Source: Hyphomonadaceae bacterium UBA1001 (lineage in GTDB: Bacteria > Pseudomonadota > Alphaproteobacteria > Caulobacterales > Aquidulcibacteraceae). Taken from it: a stretch of DNA of 33,449 bases. Positions 23,628 to 32,030 of this stretch are shown one piece after another. The notes under the pieces are model-generated. The model was not told the origin of the DNA, did not search any database, and was given only the letters and a program-made list of their open reading frames with translations. A program made the translations under genes and the position numbers. Numbering within the stretch: the first letter of the stretch is position 1; the number at the start of each line of letters is the position of its first letter. The DNA is taken from the NCBI GenBank assembly GCA_002291875.1, contig DBAV01000255.1, positions 418-33,866 on the forward strand, written 5' to 3'.

Positions 23628-25165
23628 GCCGTCAGCACCGGCTCGGCGGGGACGCGATGGCGCACGCCCGCCTTTTCCGCCCACGACACAAAGGTGCGAC
23701 GCGCGCTGGCGGCGGGGGCGGGGAAATCCTCGCGCCAGTGGCTGCCGCGGCTCTCCTGACGGGCCAAGGCGGCGTCGACCATCAGCCCGGCCACCACCAG
23801 TGCATCGGCGTTGCCATGCAACGCCCCCATGTGCTCGATGCGTTCGGCCAGGGCCTCGAGGCCCGCCGCGTCGCGCACCACGCCGCAGGCCTGGGCCATG
23901 TCGGCGCGCAGCCCCATCAGCGCATCCGCCGGCAGCGGATCGGGCACGCTCGGCGCGGATATGGCTGCGGCAGGCGGATGCCCATCGTCCCCCAAAAGCC
24001 GCTCGGCCACCCGGTGGGCGAACACGATCGCCTCCAGCAGCGAGTTCGACGCCAGCCGGTTCGCCCCGTGCGCGCCCGTCGAGGCGCACTCGCCGATGGC
24101 CGACAGCCCTGCCAGCGTGGTCTGGCCCCACAGGTCGGTGACCACCCCGCCCATGTGATAGTGCGCCGCGGGCGCCACCGGGATCGCCTGCACGCGCGGG
24201 TCGATGCCGGCGGCCATGCAGGCAGCGAAAACGGTCGGGAAATGGGTGGGGAAATGGGCGCCCACCGCGGCGCGGCAGTCCAGCAGCGCCCGGCCGCCGG
24301 CCCGGCGCTCGGTGTCGATGGCGCGGGCCACCACATCGCGTGGGGCCAGGTCGCCGCGCGGGTCGTGGCGCGCCATCAGAGGATCGCCGCTGCCGTCCAC
24401 CAGCAGCGCCCCCTCGCCGCGCAGGGCCTCGGTGGCCAGCGGGGCGGGATCGCGGCCCACATCCAGGGCGGTGGGGTGGAACTGGACAAACTCGGGATCG
24501 GCGATCAGCGCGCCCGAACGTGCGGCCATCGCCAGCCCGGTGCCCAGCGCACTGGCGGGATTGGTGGTGACCCGGAACAGCCCGCCCACCCCTCCGGTCG
24601 CCAGCACCACCTCACGCGCCCGCAGCACCTGGGTGCGGCCATCGGGCAGGCGCACCTTCACACCGCCGATGCGCCCCTCGCGCGCGGTGGCCAGGGCGCG
24701 CGCGCGCACCCCCTCCAGCACCGTCACATGGTCCGAGGCCCGCACCGCGGTGATCAGGGCATCCATGATCGCCTTGCCGGCCAGATCGCCGGACACCCGC
24801 ACCACGCGCGGCACCGAATGTGCGGCCTCGAGGCTCTGGAGCAGGCTGCCATCGGGCGAGCGATCAAACGGAACGCCGATTTCCAGCAGGTCGCGCACCC
24901 GCGCGGGCCCCTCCTCGGCAATCAGCCGGGCCACCACCGGATCGACCAGCCCCGCCCCGGCCGCCACCGTGTCGGCCGCGTGCAGGGCGGGTGCGTCCTC
25001 TGGCGCCAGGGCCGCTGCCAGACCGCCCTGCGCCCAGGCGGACGCCGCCGCCTGGCCCAGTGGCGCCGGCGAGAGCACCGTCACCGGCCGCGGGGCCAGT
25101 TTCAGCGCCAGAAAAAGCCCGGCCAGGCCCGCCCCGATCACCACCACGCTGTCGCGTGCATCCAT
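23624..25165 (-). CDS. nadB: L-aspartate oxidase
   Basis: A 513-aa FAD enzyme that oxidises L-aspartate to iminoaspartate, the first step of de novo NAD synthesis, in concert with NadA. The N-terminal dinucleotide-binding motif is VVVIGAGLAGLFLALKL; SAWAQGGLAAAL is the conserved FAD loop; HSVPRVVRVSGDLAGKAIMD, the later LATGGVGGLFRVTTNPASAL and FVQFHPTALDVGRDPAPL are family signatures, as are HYHMGGVVTDLWGQT and GECASTGAHGANRLASNSLL. The C-terminal helical domain is complete. I prefer the ATG at 25165, nine bases after GGGGAG; the ATG at 25174 touches that site and would be too close. It lies 45 nt after nadA and overlaps nadC. Confidence 0.96.
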   Translation of the reverse strand: MDARDSVVVIGAGLAGLFLALKLAPRPVTVLSPAPLGQAAASAWAQGGLAAALAPEDAPALHAADTVAAGAGLVDPVVARLIAEEGPARVRDLLEIGVPFDRSPDGSLLQSLEAAHSVPRVVRVSGDLAGKAIMDALITAVRASDHVTVLEGVRARALATAREGRIGGVKVRLPDGRTQVLRAREVVLATGGVGGLFRVTTNPASALGTGLAMAARSGALIADPEFVQFHPTALDVGRDPAPLATEALRGEGALLVDGSGDPLMARHDPRGDLAPRDVVARAIDTERRAGGRALLDCRAAVGAHFPTHFPTVFAACMAAGIDPRVQAIPVAPAAHYHMGGVVTDLWGQTTLAGLSAIGECASTGAHGANRLASNSLLEAIVFAHRVAERLLGDDGHPPAAAISAPSVPDPLPADALMGLRADMAQACGVVRDAAGLEALAERIEHMGALHGNADALVVAGLMVDAALARQESRGSHWREDFPAPAASARRTFVSWAEKAGVRHRVPAEPVLTA

Positions 25166-25210
25166 TCGCGTCATCTCCCCGCGCCCAAAGCCTGCATCCC
25201 GATGCCCGGG

Positions 25211-26374
25211 TCAGGGGCCGATCACCTCGAGGTCCGCAGGAACCGGCCGGGCAGGATCGAACCGCCCCGGTGCGGCGGGCGGCAGTGCCAGCATGGCGTC
25301 GATCGCCCGTTTCGCCGGCACCCGGATGTCCTCGGGCACGATCACTTCGTGACGTCCGTGCACCAGCGCGTCGTGGATCGCCTCCAGCGTGATGCGCTTC
25401 ATGTGCGGGCACAGATTGCACGGCCGGACGAACTCGACATCATCATGACCGGCCGCGACATTGTCCGACATCGAGCATTCGGTCAGCAGCACCACCCGCG
25501 CCGGCCGGTGGTCGCCCACCCAAGTCTGAAGCGCCGCGGTCGAGCCCGAAAAGTCCGCTGCCTGCACCACTTCGGGCGGGCATTCGGGGTGGGCCAGCAC
25601 CACCACGCCGGGATGGGCGGCGCGCAGTTCGGCGATGTCCTCGGCGGAAAAGCGCTCGTGCACCTCGCATTTGCCGTGCCAGGCGATGACGCGCACCCCG
25701 GTCTGGGCGGCGACATTCCTGGCCAGGTATTCGTCGGGCAGCATGATGCAGGTGTCCACGCCCCATTCGCGGGTGATCGTCTCGACCACCTGAACCGCGT
25801 TCGACGAGGTGCAGCAGATGTCGCTCTCGGCCTTCACGTCGGCCGAGGTGTTCACATAGGTCACGATCGGAATGCCGGGGTGGCGCTGGCGGATCAGGCG
25901 CACGTCGGCGCCGGTGATCGAGGCGGCCAGCGAGCATCCCGCCCGCATGTCCGGGATCAGTACGGTCTTGTCCGGGCTGAGGATTTTCGAGGTCTCGGCC
26001 ATGAAGTGCACGCCCGCCTGGACGATCACCGGCGCATCGGTGCGCGCCGCCTCGCGGGCCAGCTGCAGGCTGTCGCCGCGGAAATCGCCCACGCAGTGGA
26101 AGATCTCGGCCGTCATGTAGTTGTGCGCCAGGATCACCGCGCCCTTCTGGCGCTTCAGGCGGTTGATGGCGGCGATCAGGGGCGCGTGCAGGCGCCATTC
26201 GGCCGGCGTGACCACATGGGCCACCTTTTCATAAAGCCCCCGGGTTTCGGCCTCGACCGCCGCGTCCCATGCCAGCCCGCGGGCGGCAGCTGCGCCCGTC
26301 GCCCCCAGCACCGATACGGGTGCGCACCCCGGCGCCGACTTCGAGGCCAGGGCGTGATCAATGATGCGGGCCAT
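25211..26374 (-). CDS. nadA: quinolinate synthase A
   Basis: A 387-aa [4Fe-4S] enzyme that condenses iminoaspartate with dihydroxyacetone phosphate to quinolinate. The cluster ligands correspond to Cys147 (DMRAGCSLA), Cys236 (WHGKCEVHERF) and a Cys of PCNLCPHM (319/322). Other family pieces are ILAHNYMTAEIFHCVGDFRG, DAPVIVQAGVHFMAETSKIL, YVNTSADVKAESDICCTSSN and LAHPECPPEVV. The ~45-residue N-terminal part before the core is longer than in E. coli NadA but common in alphaproteobacteria. The start at 26374 fits the family; the frame stays open upstream past the operator, which is not expected to be coding. It heads the nadA-nadB-nadC-scaffold operon. A perfect palindrome lies 32 bp upstream. 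Confidence 0.96.
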   Translation of the reverse strand: MARIIDHALASKSAPGCAPVSVLGATGAAAARGLAWDAAVEAETRGLYEKVAHVVTPAEWRLHAPLIAAINRLKRQKGAVILAHNYMTAEIFHCVGDFRGDSLQLAREAARTDAPVIVQAGVHFMAETSKILSPDKTVLIPDMRAGCSLAASITGADVRLIRQRHPGIPIVTYVNTSADVKAESDICCTSSNAVQVVETITREWGVDTCIMLPDEYLARNVAAQTGVRVIAWHGKCEVHERFSAEDIAELRAAHPGVVVLAHPECPPEVVQAADFSGSTAALQTWVGDHRPARVVLLTECSMSDNVAAGHDDVEFVRPCNLCPHMKRITLEAIHDALVHGRHEVIVPEDIRVPAKRAIDAMLALPPAAPGRFDPARPVPADLEVIGP

Positions 26375-26405
26375 GGTGTCCAACCCCCGGCGGGCGAACC
26401 GCCAT

Positions 26406-26426
26406 TTATGCTGACTTTCAGCATAA
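26406..26426. promoter_or_regulatory. perfect palindromic operator candidate upstream of nadA
   Basis: TTATGCTGA (26406-26414), CTT, TCAGCATAA (26418-26426): a perfect 9-bp inverted repeat with a 3-bp centre, AT-rich within a GC-rich region, 32 bp before the nadA start. Its right-to-left reading includes CATAAA, which could be a -10 element, so a bound regulator would block the operon. In Alphaproteobacteria nad genes can be controlled by the Nudix-related regulator NadQ; whether this site fits the NadQ motif could not be checked. Confidence 0.65.
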
Positions 26427-26653
26427 CTCGGCGAACATAGGCCGCAGGGGGTCACTCGGCAAGGGCGATTCGTCGCAATCCTGTCATCCCGAGGCGATGC
26501 GCGGTGGAGCATGTGCGCGCGCCGCGCGGGGTGTGGCGGATGTGCGGATGGGCGGCCGATCACGCCCGAAGGGTGGTCGGTTCATCTTCCATAAACCCCC
26601 GCACCCTGTATCGTCGGTGCATGTCCGCACGGCCTTTCCGTAGAGTCACCGCC

Positions 26654-27895
26654 ATGGGTGTTTCCATGCGCGCCCTCGCCCTCGGCGCCCTGACCATGCT
26701 CGCCGCCCTCCCGGCCACGGCCCAGCGCCGCGAGACGCCGCCGCCCCAGCCCGACCCCGCTTTCGTGGCGTGGCGCACCGACTTCCAGCAGCGGATGATC
26801 CGCGAGGGGTTCGACCCGACCCTGGTGCGCAACACCATTGGCAGCCTGGTGCCCGATCCGCGCGTCACCGCCCTGAACGAGCGTCAGGCCGAGTTCTCGC
26901 GTCCGGTGTGGGAGTATCTGGGTCTGGCGATCACGCCCCAGCGGATCCAGCGCGGCAGGGCCGAGCGCGCCAGCCGCCAGGCGCTGATGCGCGCGCTCGA
27001 AGCCGCCCACGGCGTCGACCCCGACGTGGTGCTGGCCATCTGGGGCATCGAATCCTCGTTCGGCGCCAACACCGGCACCATGGACGTGCCGCGCTCGCTG
27101 GCGACCCTGGCCTGGCGCGGGCGGCGCGCGGCATTTGCCGAGGCCGAGCTGCGCGCGGTGCTGGAAATGCTGCGGCGCGGCTATGCCACCCGCTCCCAGC
27201 TGCGCGGCTCGTGGGCCGGGGCCATGGGGCAGACCCAGTTCATCCCGTCCACCTATCTGCGCGATGCGGTGGACTGGAATGGCGACGGGCGGCGCAACAT
27301 CTGGACCGACCCGGATGAGGCGCTGGCCTCGACGGCGAACTTCCTGCGCCAGCATGGCTGGATCCGTGGCCTTGCGCCGCTCGAGGAGGTGCGCCTGCCC
27401 GAAGGCTTCGACTATGCGCTGGCCGACCGTTCGCTGCGGCCGCTTGGCTTCTGGGCGCAGGAGGCCGGGGTGCGCACGCTGGCCGGCGACATCCCCGCCA
27501 CGGCCCGCATCGGACCGACCGCGCGCCTGATGCTGCCGGCGGGGCGGGCGGGGCCGGCCTTCCTGGCCGGGGCCAATTTTTCGGCCATCCTGGAATACAA
27601 CCGGTCGGACAGCTATGCGCTGGCAGTGACGCTGCTGTCGCGGGCGCTGCGGGGCGAGGCGGGGGTGCGCACACCCTGGCCACGAGACCTCGTGACACTT
27701 CAGCCGCAGGAGGTGCGCACCCTCCAGGGCGCGCTGGTGCGGCTGGGTTATGACATTGGCGAGGTCGACGGCATTGCGGGCGCCCGCACGCGCCTGGCCC
27801 TCCAGAACTTCCAGCGCAGCCAGGGCCTGCCCGCCGACGGCTTTCCCACGCGCGAGCTGTTGAACCGGGTGCTGGCGGCCGCCGCCGCGCGCTAG
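26654..27895 (+). CDS. lytic murein transglycosylase (MltB type) with peptidoglycan-binding domain
   Basis: A 413-aa exported enzyme that cleaves peptidoglycan between N-acetylmuramic acid and N-acetylglucosamine. The signal peptide (residues 1-24, ALALGALTMLAALPATAQ) has a signal peptidase I site (ATA|Q) and no lipobox. The SLT_2 domain (about 33-330) has the catalytic Glu133 in AIWGIESSFGANTG, MGQTQFIPSTYLRDAVDWNG, and FLRQHGWIRG. A C-terminal peptidoglycan-binding type 1 domain (about 348-405) reads TLQGALVRLGYDIGEVDGI, then RLALQNFQRSQGLPADG. The start at 26654 gives the best signal peptide, but no clear Shine-Dalgarno is seen; 26666 is an alternative. It is divergent from nadA by 279 bp; beyond the nadA palindrome that gap shows nothing definite. 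Confidence 0.93.
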   Translation: MGVSMRALALGALTMLAALPATAQRRETPPPQPDPAFVAWRTDFQQRMIREGFDPTLVRNTIGSLVPDPRVTALNERQAEFSRPVWEYLGLAITPQRIQRGRAERASRQALMRALEAAHGVDPDVVLAIWGIESSFGANTGTMDVPRSLATLAWRGRRAAFAEAELRAVLEMLRRGYATRSQLRGSWAGAMGQTQFIPSTYLRDAVDWNGDGRRNIWTDPDEALASTANFLRQHGWIRGLAPLEEVRLPEGFDYALADRSLRPLGFWAQEAGVRTLAGDIPATARIGPTARLMLPAGRAGPAFLAGANFSAILEYNRSDSYALAVTLLSRALRGEAGVRTPWPRDLVTLQPQEVRTLQGALVRLGYDIGEVDGIAGARTRLALQNFQRSQGLPADGFPTRELLNRVLAAAAAR

Positions 27896-27908
27896 CGCCC
27901 CGCTTGCC

Positions 27909-28892
27909 TCAGGCCGGCACGGGGGCGGGGCGGACCATGCCCGACACGCGCGCCAGCGCCGCCTCGGCTTCGGCCATGATGGCGCGCACGACATCGCCCG
28001 CGGGCCGGATATCGGTGATGCCGCCTGCCGACTGGCCCATCGCAAAGCACGAGCGGTCCGGGTCGAGGCCCTCGGTCTGCCCGCCAATCCCGCCCATCGC
28101 CCCGGCCTGGATGGTCACCATGGCCTGCATGGGAAAGCCCTGGATGTCGCCGGGGCGGGCTTCCCAGTCATCGGTCCAGGCATTGCGCCGCACCCGCATC
28201 GGCTTGCCCGAATAGCTGCGGGTGCGCACGGTATCCTCGTCGCGCGCGGCCAGCACGGCCTCGCGATACATCTGGCCGGCATGGGCCTCGTGGGTGGCGA
28301 TGAAGCGGGTGCCCATCCACACGCCCTGGGCCCCCAGCGCCAGCGCAGCGGCCAGTCCGCGTCCGTCATGGATGCCGCCTGCCGCCACGACCGGTATGCG
28401 CACCGCCTCGACCGCCTGCGCCACCAGCGGCAGCGTGCCCACCAGGCCGGTATGGCCCCCGCCCTCGGACCCCTGGCAGATCACCGCGTCACAGCCCGCC
28501 TGCTCGGCCTTGACGGCGTGCTTGACCGCCCCGCACACCACCATGACCTTCAGCCCCGCCGCCTTCAGCCGCTGCATGATCGGCATCGGCACGCCAAGGC
28601 CCGCCACAAAGCACGAGGCGCCCTCGGCGATGATGACCTCCACCGCATCTGTCAGCGCCTCGGGCGTCGCGGCCAGCAGGTCCACCCCGAAGGGCCGGTC
28701 CGTCAGGCTGCGGACCTCGCGCATCTGGTCGCGGATGAAGCCGGCCGACGTGCCCGCCATGCCCAGCACGCCATACCCGCCCGCATTCGACACCGCGGCG
28801 GCCAGTTCGGCATAGGACACCCCGCCCATCCCGGCCAGCATCACCGGATGTTCGACCTCCAGCAGGTCGCAGAGCGGGGTGCGTATGGCCAT
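27909..28892 (-). CDS. nitronate monooxygenase family protein
   Basis: A 327-aa FMN-dependent TIM-barrel protein of the NPD/nitronate monooxygenase family. Typical segments are TPLCDLLEVEHPVMLAGMGG at the N terminus, NAGGYGVLG, and the motif QGSEGGGHTG with the catalytic-type His147, followed by PVVAAGGIHDGRGLAAALAL and GVWMGTRFIATHEAHA for FMN-phosphate binding. Members oxidise alkyl nitronates, but many are enoyl reductase-like or of unknown role. The ATG at 28892 follows GGAGG at a good distance; the longer ORF upstream lacks one. The gene is convergent with the MltB-type gene (13 bp gap) and divergent from hslU (143 bp). Confidence 0.93.
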   Translation of the reverse strand: MAIRTPLCDLLEVEHPVMLAGMGGVSYAELAAAVSNAGGYGVLGMAGTSAGFIRDQMREVRSLTDRPFGVDLLAATPEALTDAVEVIIAEGASCFVAGLGVPMPIMQRLKAAGLKVMVVCGAVKHAVKAEQAGCDAVICQGSEGGGHTGLVGTLPLVAQAVEAVRIPVVAAGGIHDGRGLAAALALGAQGVWMGTRFIATHEAHAGQMYREAVLAARDEDTVRTRSYSGKPMRVRRNAWTDDWEARPGDIQGFPMQAMVTIQAGAMGGIGGQTEGLDPDRSCFAMGQSAGGITDIRPAGDVVRAIMAEAEAALARVSGMVRPAPVPA

Positions 28893-28978
28893 GGTGGTCC
28901 TCCTGTCCGGCAGGTGCGCGCCGGCGTGCGGGCGCGGCGCGATGTGCATCAGCGGTCCTTGCCGTGCCGACGCGTGCC

Positions 28979-29006
28979 TTTGCAAGCGCGAGGCGGTGCC
29001 CCAGAT
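28979..29006 (+). promoter_or_regulatory. candidate heat-shock (sigma-32) promoter for hslU
   Basis: TTTGCAA (28979-28985) resembles the sigma-32 -35 element CTTGAAA (5 of 7), and CCCCAGAT (28999-29006) matches the -10 element CCCCATNT at 7 of 8 positions, with a 13-nt spacer in the usual range. Transcription would start near 29013, 23 nt before the hslU start. hslU is a classical heat-shock gene. The call rests on motif match only. Confidence 0.5.
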
Positions 29007-29035
29007 AGGCGCTTCGCACACTGCCAGGATGCCTC

Positions 29036-30343
29036 GTGACCGAATTTTCCCCGCGTGAGATCGTCTCGGAACTCGACCGCCACATCATCGGCCAGCGCGA
29101 CGCCAAGCGCGCGGTGGCCATTGCCCTGCGCAATCGCTGGCGCCGCCGCCGCCTGCCCGAAGGGCTGCGCGAGGAGGTCACGCCCAAGAACATCCTGATG
29201 ATCGGCCCCACCGGGGTCGGCAAGACCGAAATCTCGCGCCGCCTGGCCCGTCAGGCCCAGGCCCCCTTTCTCAAGGTCGAGGCGACCAAGTTCACCGAGG
29301 TCGGGTATGTCGGCCGCGATGTCGAACAGATCGTGCGCGACCTGGTCGAGGTCGCGATCGGCCTGGTGCGCGAGCGGCGCCGCAAGGAGGTCCGCGCCCG
29401 CGCCGAGATCGCCGCGGAAGAACGCGTGCTCGATGCACTGGTGGGGGCGACGTCCAGCGCCACCACCCGCGACGCCTTCCGGCGCCGGCTGCGCGCGGGC
29501 GAGCTGGGCGACAAGGAGATCGAGATCGAGATGGCCGAGGGCGGCGGCAGTGGCGCGCCGATGTTCGATCTGCCCGGCGGGGCGGGACAGATCGGCATGA
29601 TCAATCTGGCCGACATCCTGGGCAAGGCCATGCCCGGGCGCACCCGTTCGCGCCGCACCACCGTCGCCGAGGCGTACGAGCCGCTGGTGCGCGAGGAGGG
29701 CGACAAGCTGATCGACCAGGACAGCGTCACCAAGGAAGCCATCCGCGTCGCCGAGGAGGATGGCATCGTCTTCATCGACGAGATCGACAAGATCGCTTCG
29801 CGCTCGGACCGCGGCGGTGCCGATGTCAGCCGCGAGGGCGTGCAGCGCGACCTCTTGCCGCTGATCGAGGGCACCACGGTCGCCACCAAGCATGGCGCGG
29901 TGAAGACCGATTTCATCCTGTTCATCGCCTCGGGCGCCTTCCACGTCGCCAAGCCGTCCGACCTGCTGCCGGAACTGCAGGGTCGGCTGCCCATCCGCGT
30001 CGAGCTTCGTCCCCTGACCCGCGAAGATTTCCGCCGCATCCTGACCGAGCCCGAGGCCTCGGTCCTGAAACAGTACACCGCACTGCTGGCGACCGAGGGG
30101 GTGACGCTCGAGTTCGCCGAGGATGCGGTCGAGGCCATTGCCGACCTGTCGGCCGAGGTGAACGCCAGCGTCGAGGACATCGGCGCCCGGCGCATTTCGA
30201 CGGTGATCGAGCGTCTGCTGGACGACATCAGCTTCACCGCACCCGACCGCAGCGGCGAAACCGTCCGTATCACCGGCGAACACGTCCGCACCATTGTGGG
30301 CCCGCTGGCCAAGAGCGCCGACCTGTCCAAATTCATCCTCTGA
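29036..30343 (+). CDS. hslU: HslU, ATPase subunit of the HslUV protease
   Basis: A 435-aa AAA+ unfoldase (Clp/Hsp100 family) that feeds substrates to the HslV peptidase. Walker A is GPTGVGKT (57-64), the pore loop is GYVG (90-93), the intermediate I domain covers about 110-240, Walker B is IVFIDEIDK (244-252), and sensor 2 lies in the VEDIGARRISTVIERLL segment. The C-terminal tail LSKFIL is the conserved piece that docks into HslV. The start is a GTG at 29036 with AGGA upstream; an ATG at 29029 is out of frame. hslV, normally immediately upstream, is absent; the neighbour is a divergent nitronate monooxygenase gene. A candidate sigma-32 promoter precedes the gene. Confidence 0.97.
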   Translation: MTEFSPREIVSELDRHIIGQRDAKRAVAIALRNRWRRRRLPEGLREEVTPKNILMIGPTGVGKTEISRRLARQAQAPFLKVEATKFTEVGYVGRDVEQIVRDLVEVAIGLVRERRRKEVRARAEIAAEERVLDALVGATSSATTRDAFRRRLRAGELGDKEIEIEMAEGGGSGAPMFDLPGGAGQIGMINLADILGKAMPGRTRSRRTTVAEAYEPLVREEGDKLIDQDSVTKEAIRVAEEDGIVFIDEIDKIASRSDRGGADVSREGVQRDLLPLIEGTTVATKHGAVKTDFILFIASGAFHVAKPSDLLPELQGRLPIRVELRPLTREDFRRILTEPEASVLKQYTALLATEGVTLEFAEDAVEAIADLSAEVNASVEDIGARRISTVIERLLDDISFTAPDRSGETVRITGEHVRTIVGPLAKSADLSKFIL

Positions 30344-30349
30344 CCCCCC

Positions 30350-30482
30350 GGAGCCCGGGCTTCCGGGCCCGGTTTCGCGCACCACCGCGCTTGGAAGCGC
30401 GGGCTCCGGCGGGGCGCTCTCTTTTTCTTCGGCAAACCCGCAAAAAAACGCCCACCACGGAGCCCGGGCTTCCAAGCCCGGT
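30350..30482. repeat. palindromic repeat cluster, middle; possible bidirectional terminator
   Basis: Two units fill the gap between convergent hslU and the lipoprotein gene. The first has 15-nt arms GGAGCCCGGGCTTCC (30350-30364) and GGAAGCGCGGGCTCC (30393-30407), pairing with one mismatch. The second has CCGGGCTT/AAGCCCGG (30464-30481) within GGAGCCCGGGCTTCCAAG, identical to the core at 4105-4127. Between them are a T-run for the plus strand (30422-30426) and an A-run (30442-30448) that is a U-tract for the minus strand. The layout could terminate both converging genes, although the tracts lie ~14 nt beyond the stems. Confidence 0.8.
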
Positions 30483-30502
30483 TTCGCGCGGGCGCCGGGG
30501 CG

Positions 30503-31105
30503 TTACCGGTCCGCGGGGCGCAGGTTGATGACCGCGCAGGGGCGCGCGTTCAGGGCGCCGTCGGGGGCGGCCGTGCCGGTCAGGCCGGCCAGCGCGATCG
30601 CGCCGTCGGGCTGGCGGCCGATGACGATGAAGTTCGCAGCTTGAGGGCTGCACAGACCGCCCCCGGCGGCGCGCGCATTGACCAGTTCCTCGCTGACCCG
30701 GCGCAGCTCGCCCCCCACCAGCGCGTCATTGGCCAGCACCTGCGAAACCGTGCGGCCATCGGTGGTCAGGCGCATGTCGGGCTCGACCTGGCGCATCATC
30801 TCGGTGGTGTAGACATGCCCCAGCGCGAATTCCAGGTTCGGCCCGTTGAACGTCACCCCGCCCAGCCGGCCCTCGTCCTGCGGCGTCTGGCCGACGAACG
30901 AACCGGCCAGCGGGCCCACCGATTCCGCCGTGCGCACCTCGGTTCCCGGCGGTGTCGCCCCGTCCGCACCCGGCGGGGCATCGGCCGCGACGTCCGCGCC
31001 ATATTCGTCCGCGCCCTGGGCGTTCTGGGGGTTCGAGCACGCCGCGGCACCAACCGCGAGCACGGCCGCCAGGGCCATCATGGAAACCGTCGACCGTCCG
31101 CGCAT
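30503..31105 (-). CDS. small uncharacterised lipoprotein
   Basis: A 200-aa protein with a lipoprotein-type signal (MRGRSTVSMMALAAVLAVGA, then AACS; Cys23). A low-complexity acidic/proline segment follows (about 30-62), then a compact domain (about 65-198) that I do not recognise: FVGQTPQDEGRLGGVTFNGP, HVYTTEMMRQVEPDMRLTTD, VSQVLANDALVGGELRRVSE, and FIVIGRQPDGAIALAGL. Two cysteines (in GGLCSPQ and ARPCAV) could form a disulfide. AGGCGAGG precedes the ATG at 31105; the ORF is open further upstream into grpE, but this start gives a proper signal peptide. It follows grpE after 142 bp on the same strand. Function unknown; it is probably in the periplasm, attached to a membrane. Confidence 0.8.
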   Translation of the reverse strand: MRGRSTVSMMALAAVLAVGAAACSNPQNAQGADEYGADVAADAPPGADGATPPGTEVRTAESVGPLAGSFVGQTPQDEGRLGGVTFNGPNLEFALGHVYTTEMMRQVEPDMRLTTDGRTVSQVLANDALVGGELRRVSEELVNARAAGGGLCSPQAANFIVIGRQPDGAIALAGLTGTAAPDGALNARPCAVINLRPADR

Positions 31106-31247
31106 CGTCGCCTCGCCTGATCCTGCCGCCGCGCCCTGTGCGCACGCGCTCGAGGGCGCGTGATGGCACCGGCCAACCGCCATGTCCACCATGGCGGCGA
31201 GCCTTCGCAGGCGCACCCGCGGGCCAACGCGGGGCACGCGCTGCGGT

Positions 31248-32030
31248 TCAGTTCGGACGGTCGCCCTCCGGCGCCGACGGATCGCCCTCGGCGGCGCTGT
31301 CGTCACCGGCACCGGCATCATTGGCCGGCGGCGGGGCGGCGGCGGCCGGTCCGGTCGAGATCACGACGGTGGCCTCGCGCAGCAGCTTGCCGTTCAGCAT
31401 CCAGCCTTCCTGATGCACCATCAGGACGTTGTTGGCCGCAACCACGCTGGACGGAATGCGCGCGACCGCCTGATGCACCATCGGATCGAACGGGCTCCCC
31501 ACGCCCGGCACGCGGCGCAGGCCATGACGCTCGAAGGTCGCCTCGAGCACCTTGCCGGTCATCTCGACACCCGTGACGAAAGCCGCGGTCACCTCGTCGC
31601 GCTCGATCGGTGCAGCGGACAGGGCCCGGCCCAGATTGTCGGCCACCCCCACCAGGTCGGCGGCGAACCGCTTGACGGCCTGGGCCACCCGATCCTCGTT
31701 CTCGCGCTGGAGGCGCGAGCGGATGTTGGCCTGTTCGGCCAGGGCCCGTGTCAGGTCGTCAATGCGCTGCTCGAGCGCCGCGCGCGTGTCGTCGACCCCG
31801 CTTTGCTCGGGCGCGGCCTCGGGGCTGCCGGCCCCGCCATGGTCCGAGGGCTCATGGCCATGCGCCTGCGACGCCGCCGGCCCGCTGCCTGCCTCGTTCG
31901 ACGCCTGGTTCGCCGCCTCGGTCCCTGCCCCGGTCCCGGCTTCGGTGCCTGCCTCGGCACTCGCCGGGTGCGTGGTTTCAGCCGTCGCCTCGTCCACCGG
32001 TCCGCCCGCCTCTTTCCCGTCAACGATCAT
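31248..32030 (-). CDS. grpE: GrpE, nucleotide exchange factor of DnaK
   Basis: A 260-aa GrpE, which releases ADP from DnaK in the Hsp70 cycle. The GrpE domain runs about 78-230: a long coiled coil (RAALEQRIDDLTRALAEQAN, IRSRLQRENEDRVAQAVKRF), the conserved DLVGVADNLGRAL, GVEMTGKVLEATFERHGLRR and the C-terminal beta part (FDPMVHQAV, VHQEGWMLNGKLLREATVVI). It is longer than usual because of a ~75-residue acidic low-complexity N terminus made of Glu-Ala-Gly-Thr repeats (AGTEAGTGAGTEA) and an acidic, alanine-rich tail after 232. It follows hrcA by 73 bp on the same strand, the common alphaproteobacterial order. No strong heat-shock promoter was found in that gap. Confidence 0.96.
   Translation of the reverse strand: MIVDGKEAGGPVDEATAETTHPASAEAGTEAGTGAGTEAANQASNEAGSGPAASQAHGHEPSDHGGAGSPEAAPEQSGVDDTRAALEQRIDDLTRALAEQANIRSRLQRENEDRVAQAVKRFAADLVGVADNLGRALSAAPIERDEVTAAFVTGVEMTGKVLEATFERHGLRRVPGVGSPFDPMVHQAVARIPSSVVAANNVLMVHQEGWMLNGKLLREATVVISTGPAAAAPPPANDAGAGDDSAAEGDPSAPEGDRPN

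Noticed and set aside
28949..30475. Minus-strand frame of about 500 codons opposite hslU
   Set aside because: hslU is complete and conserved on the other strand; this frame has no domain or start signal.
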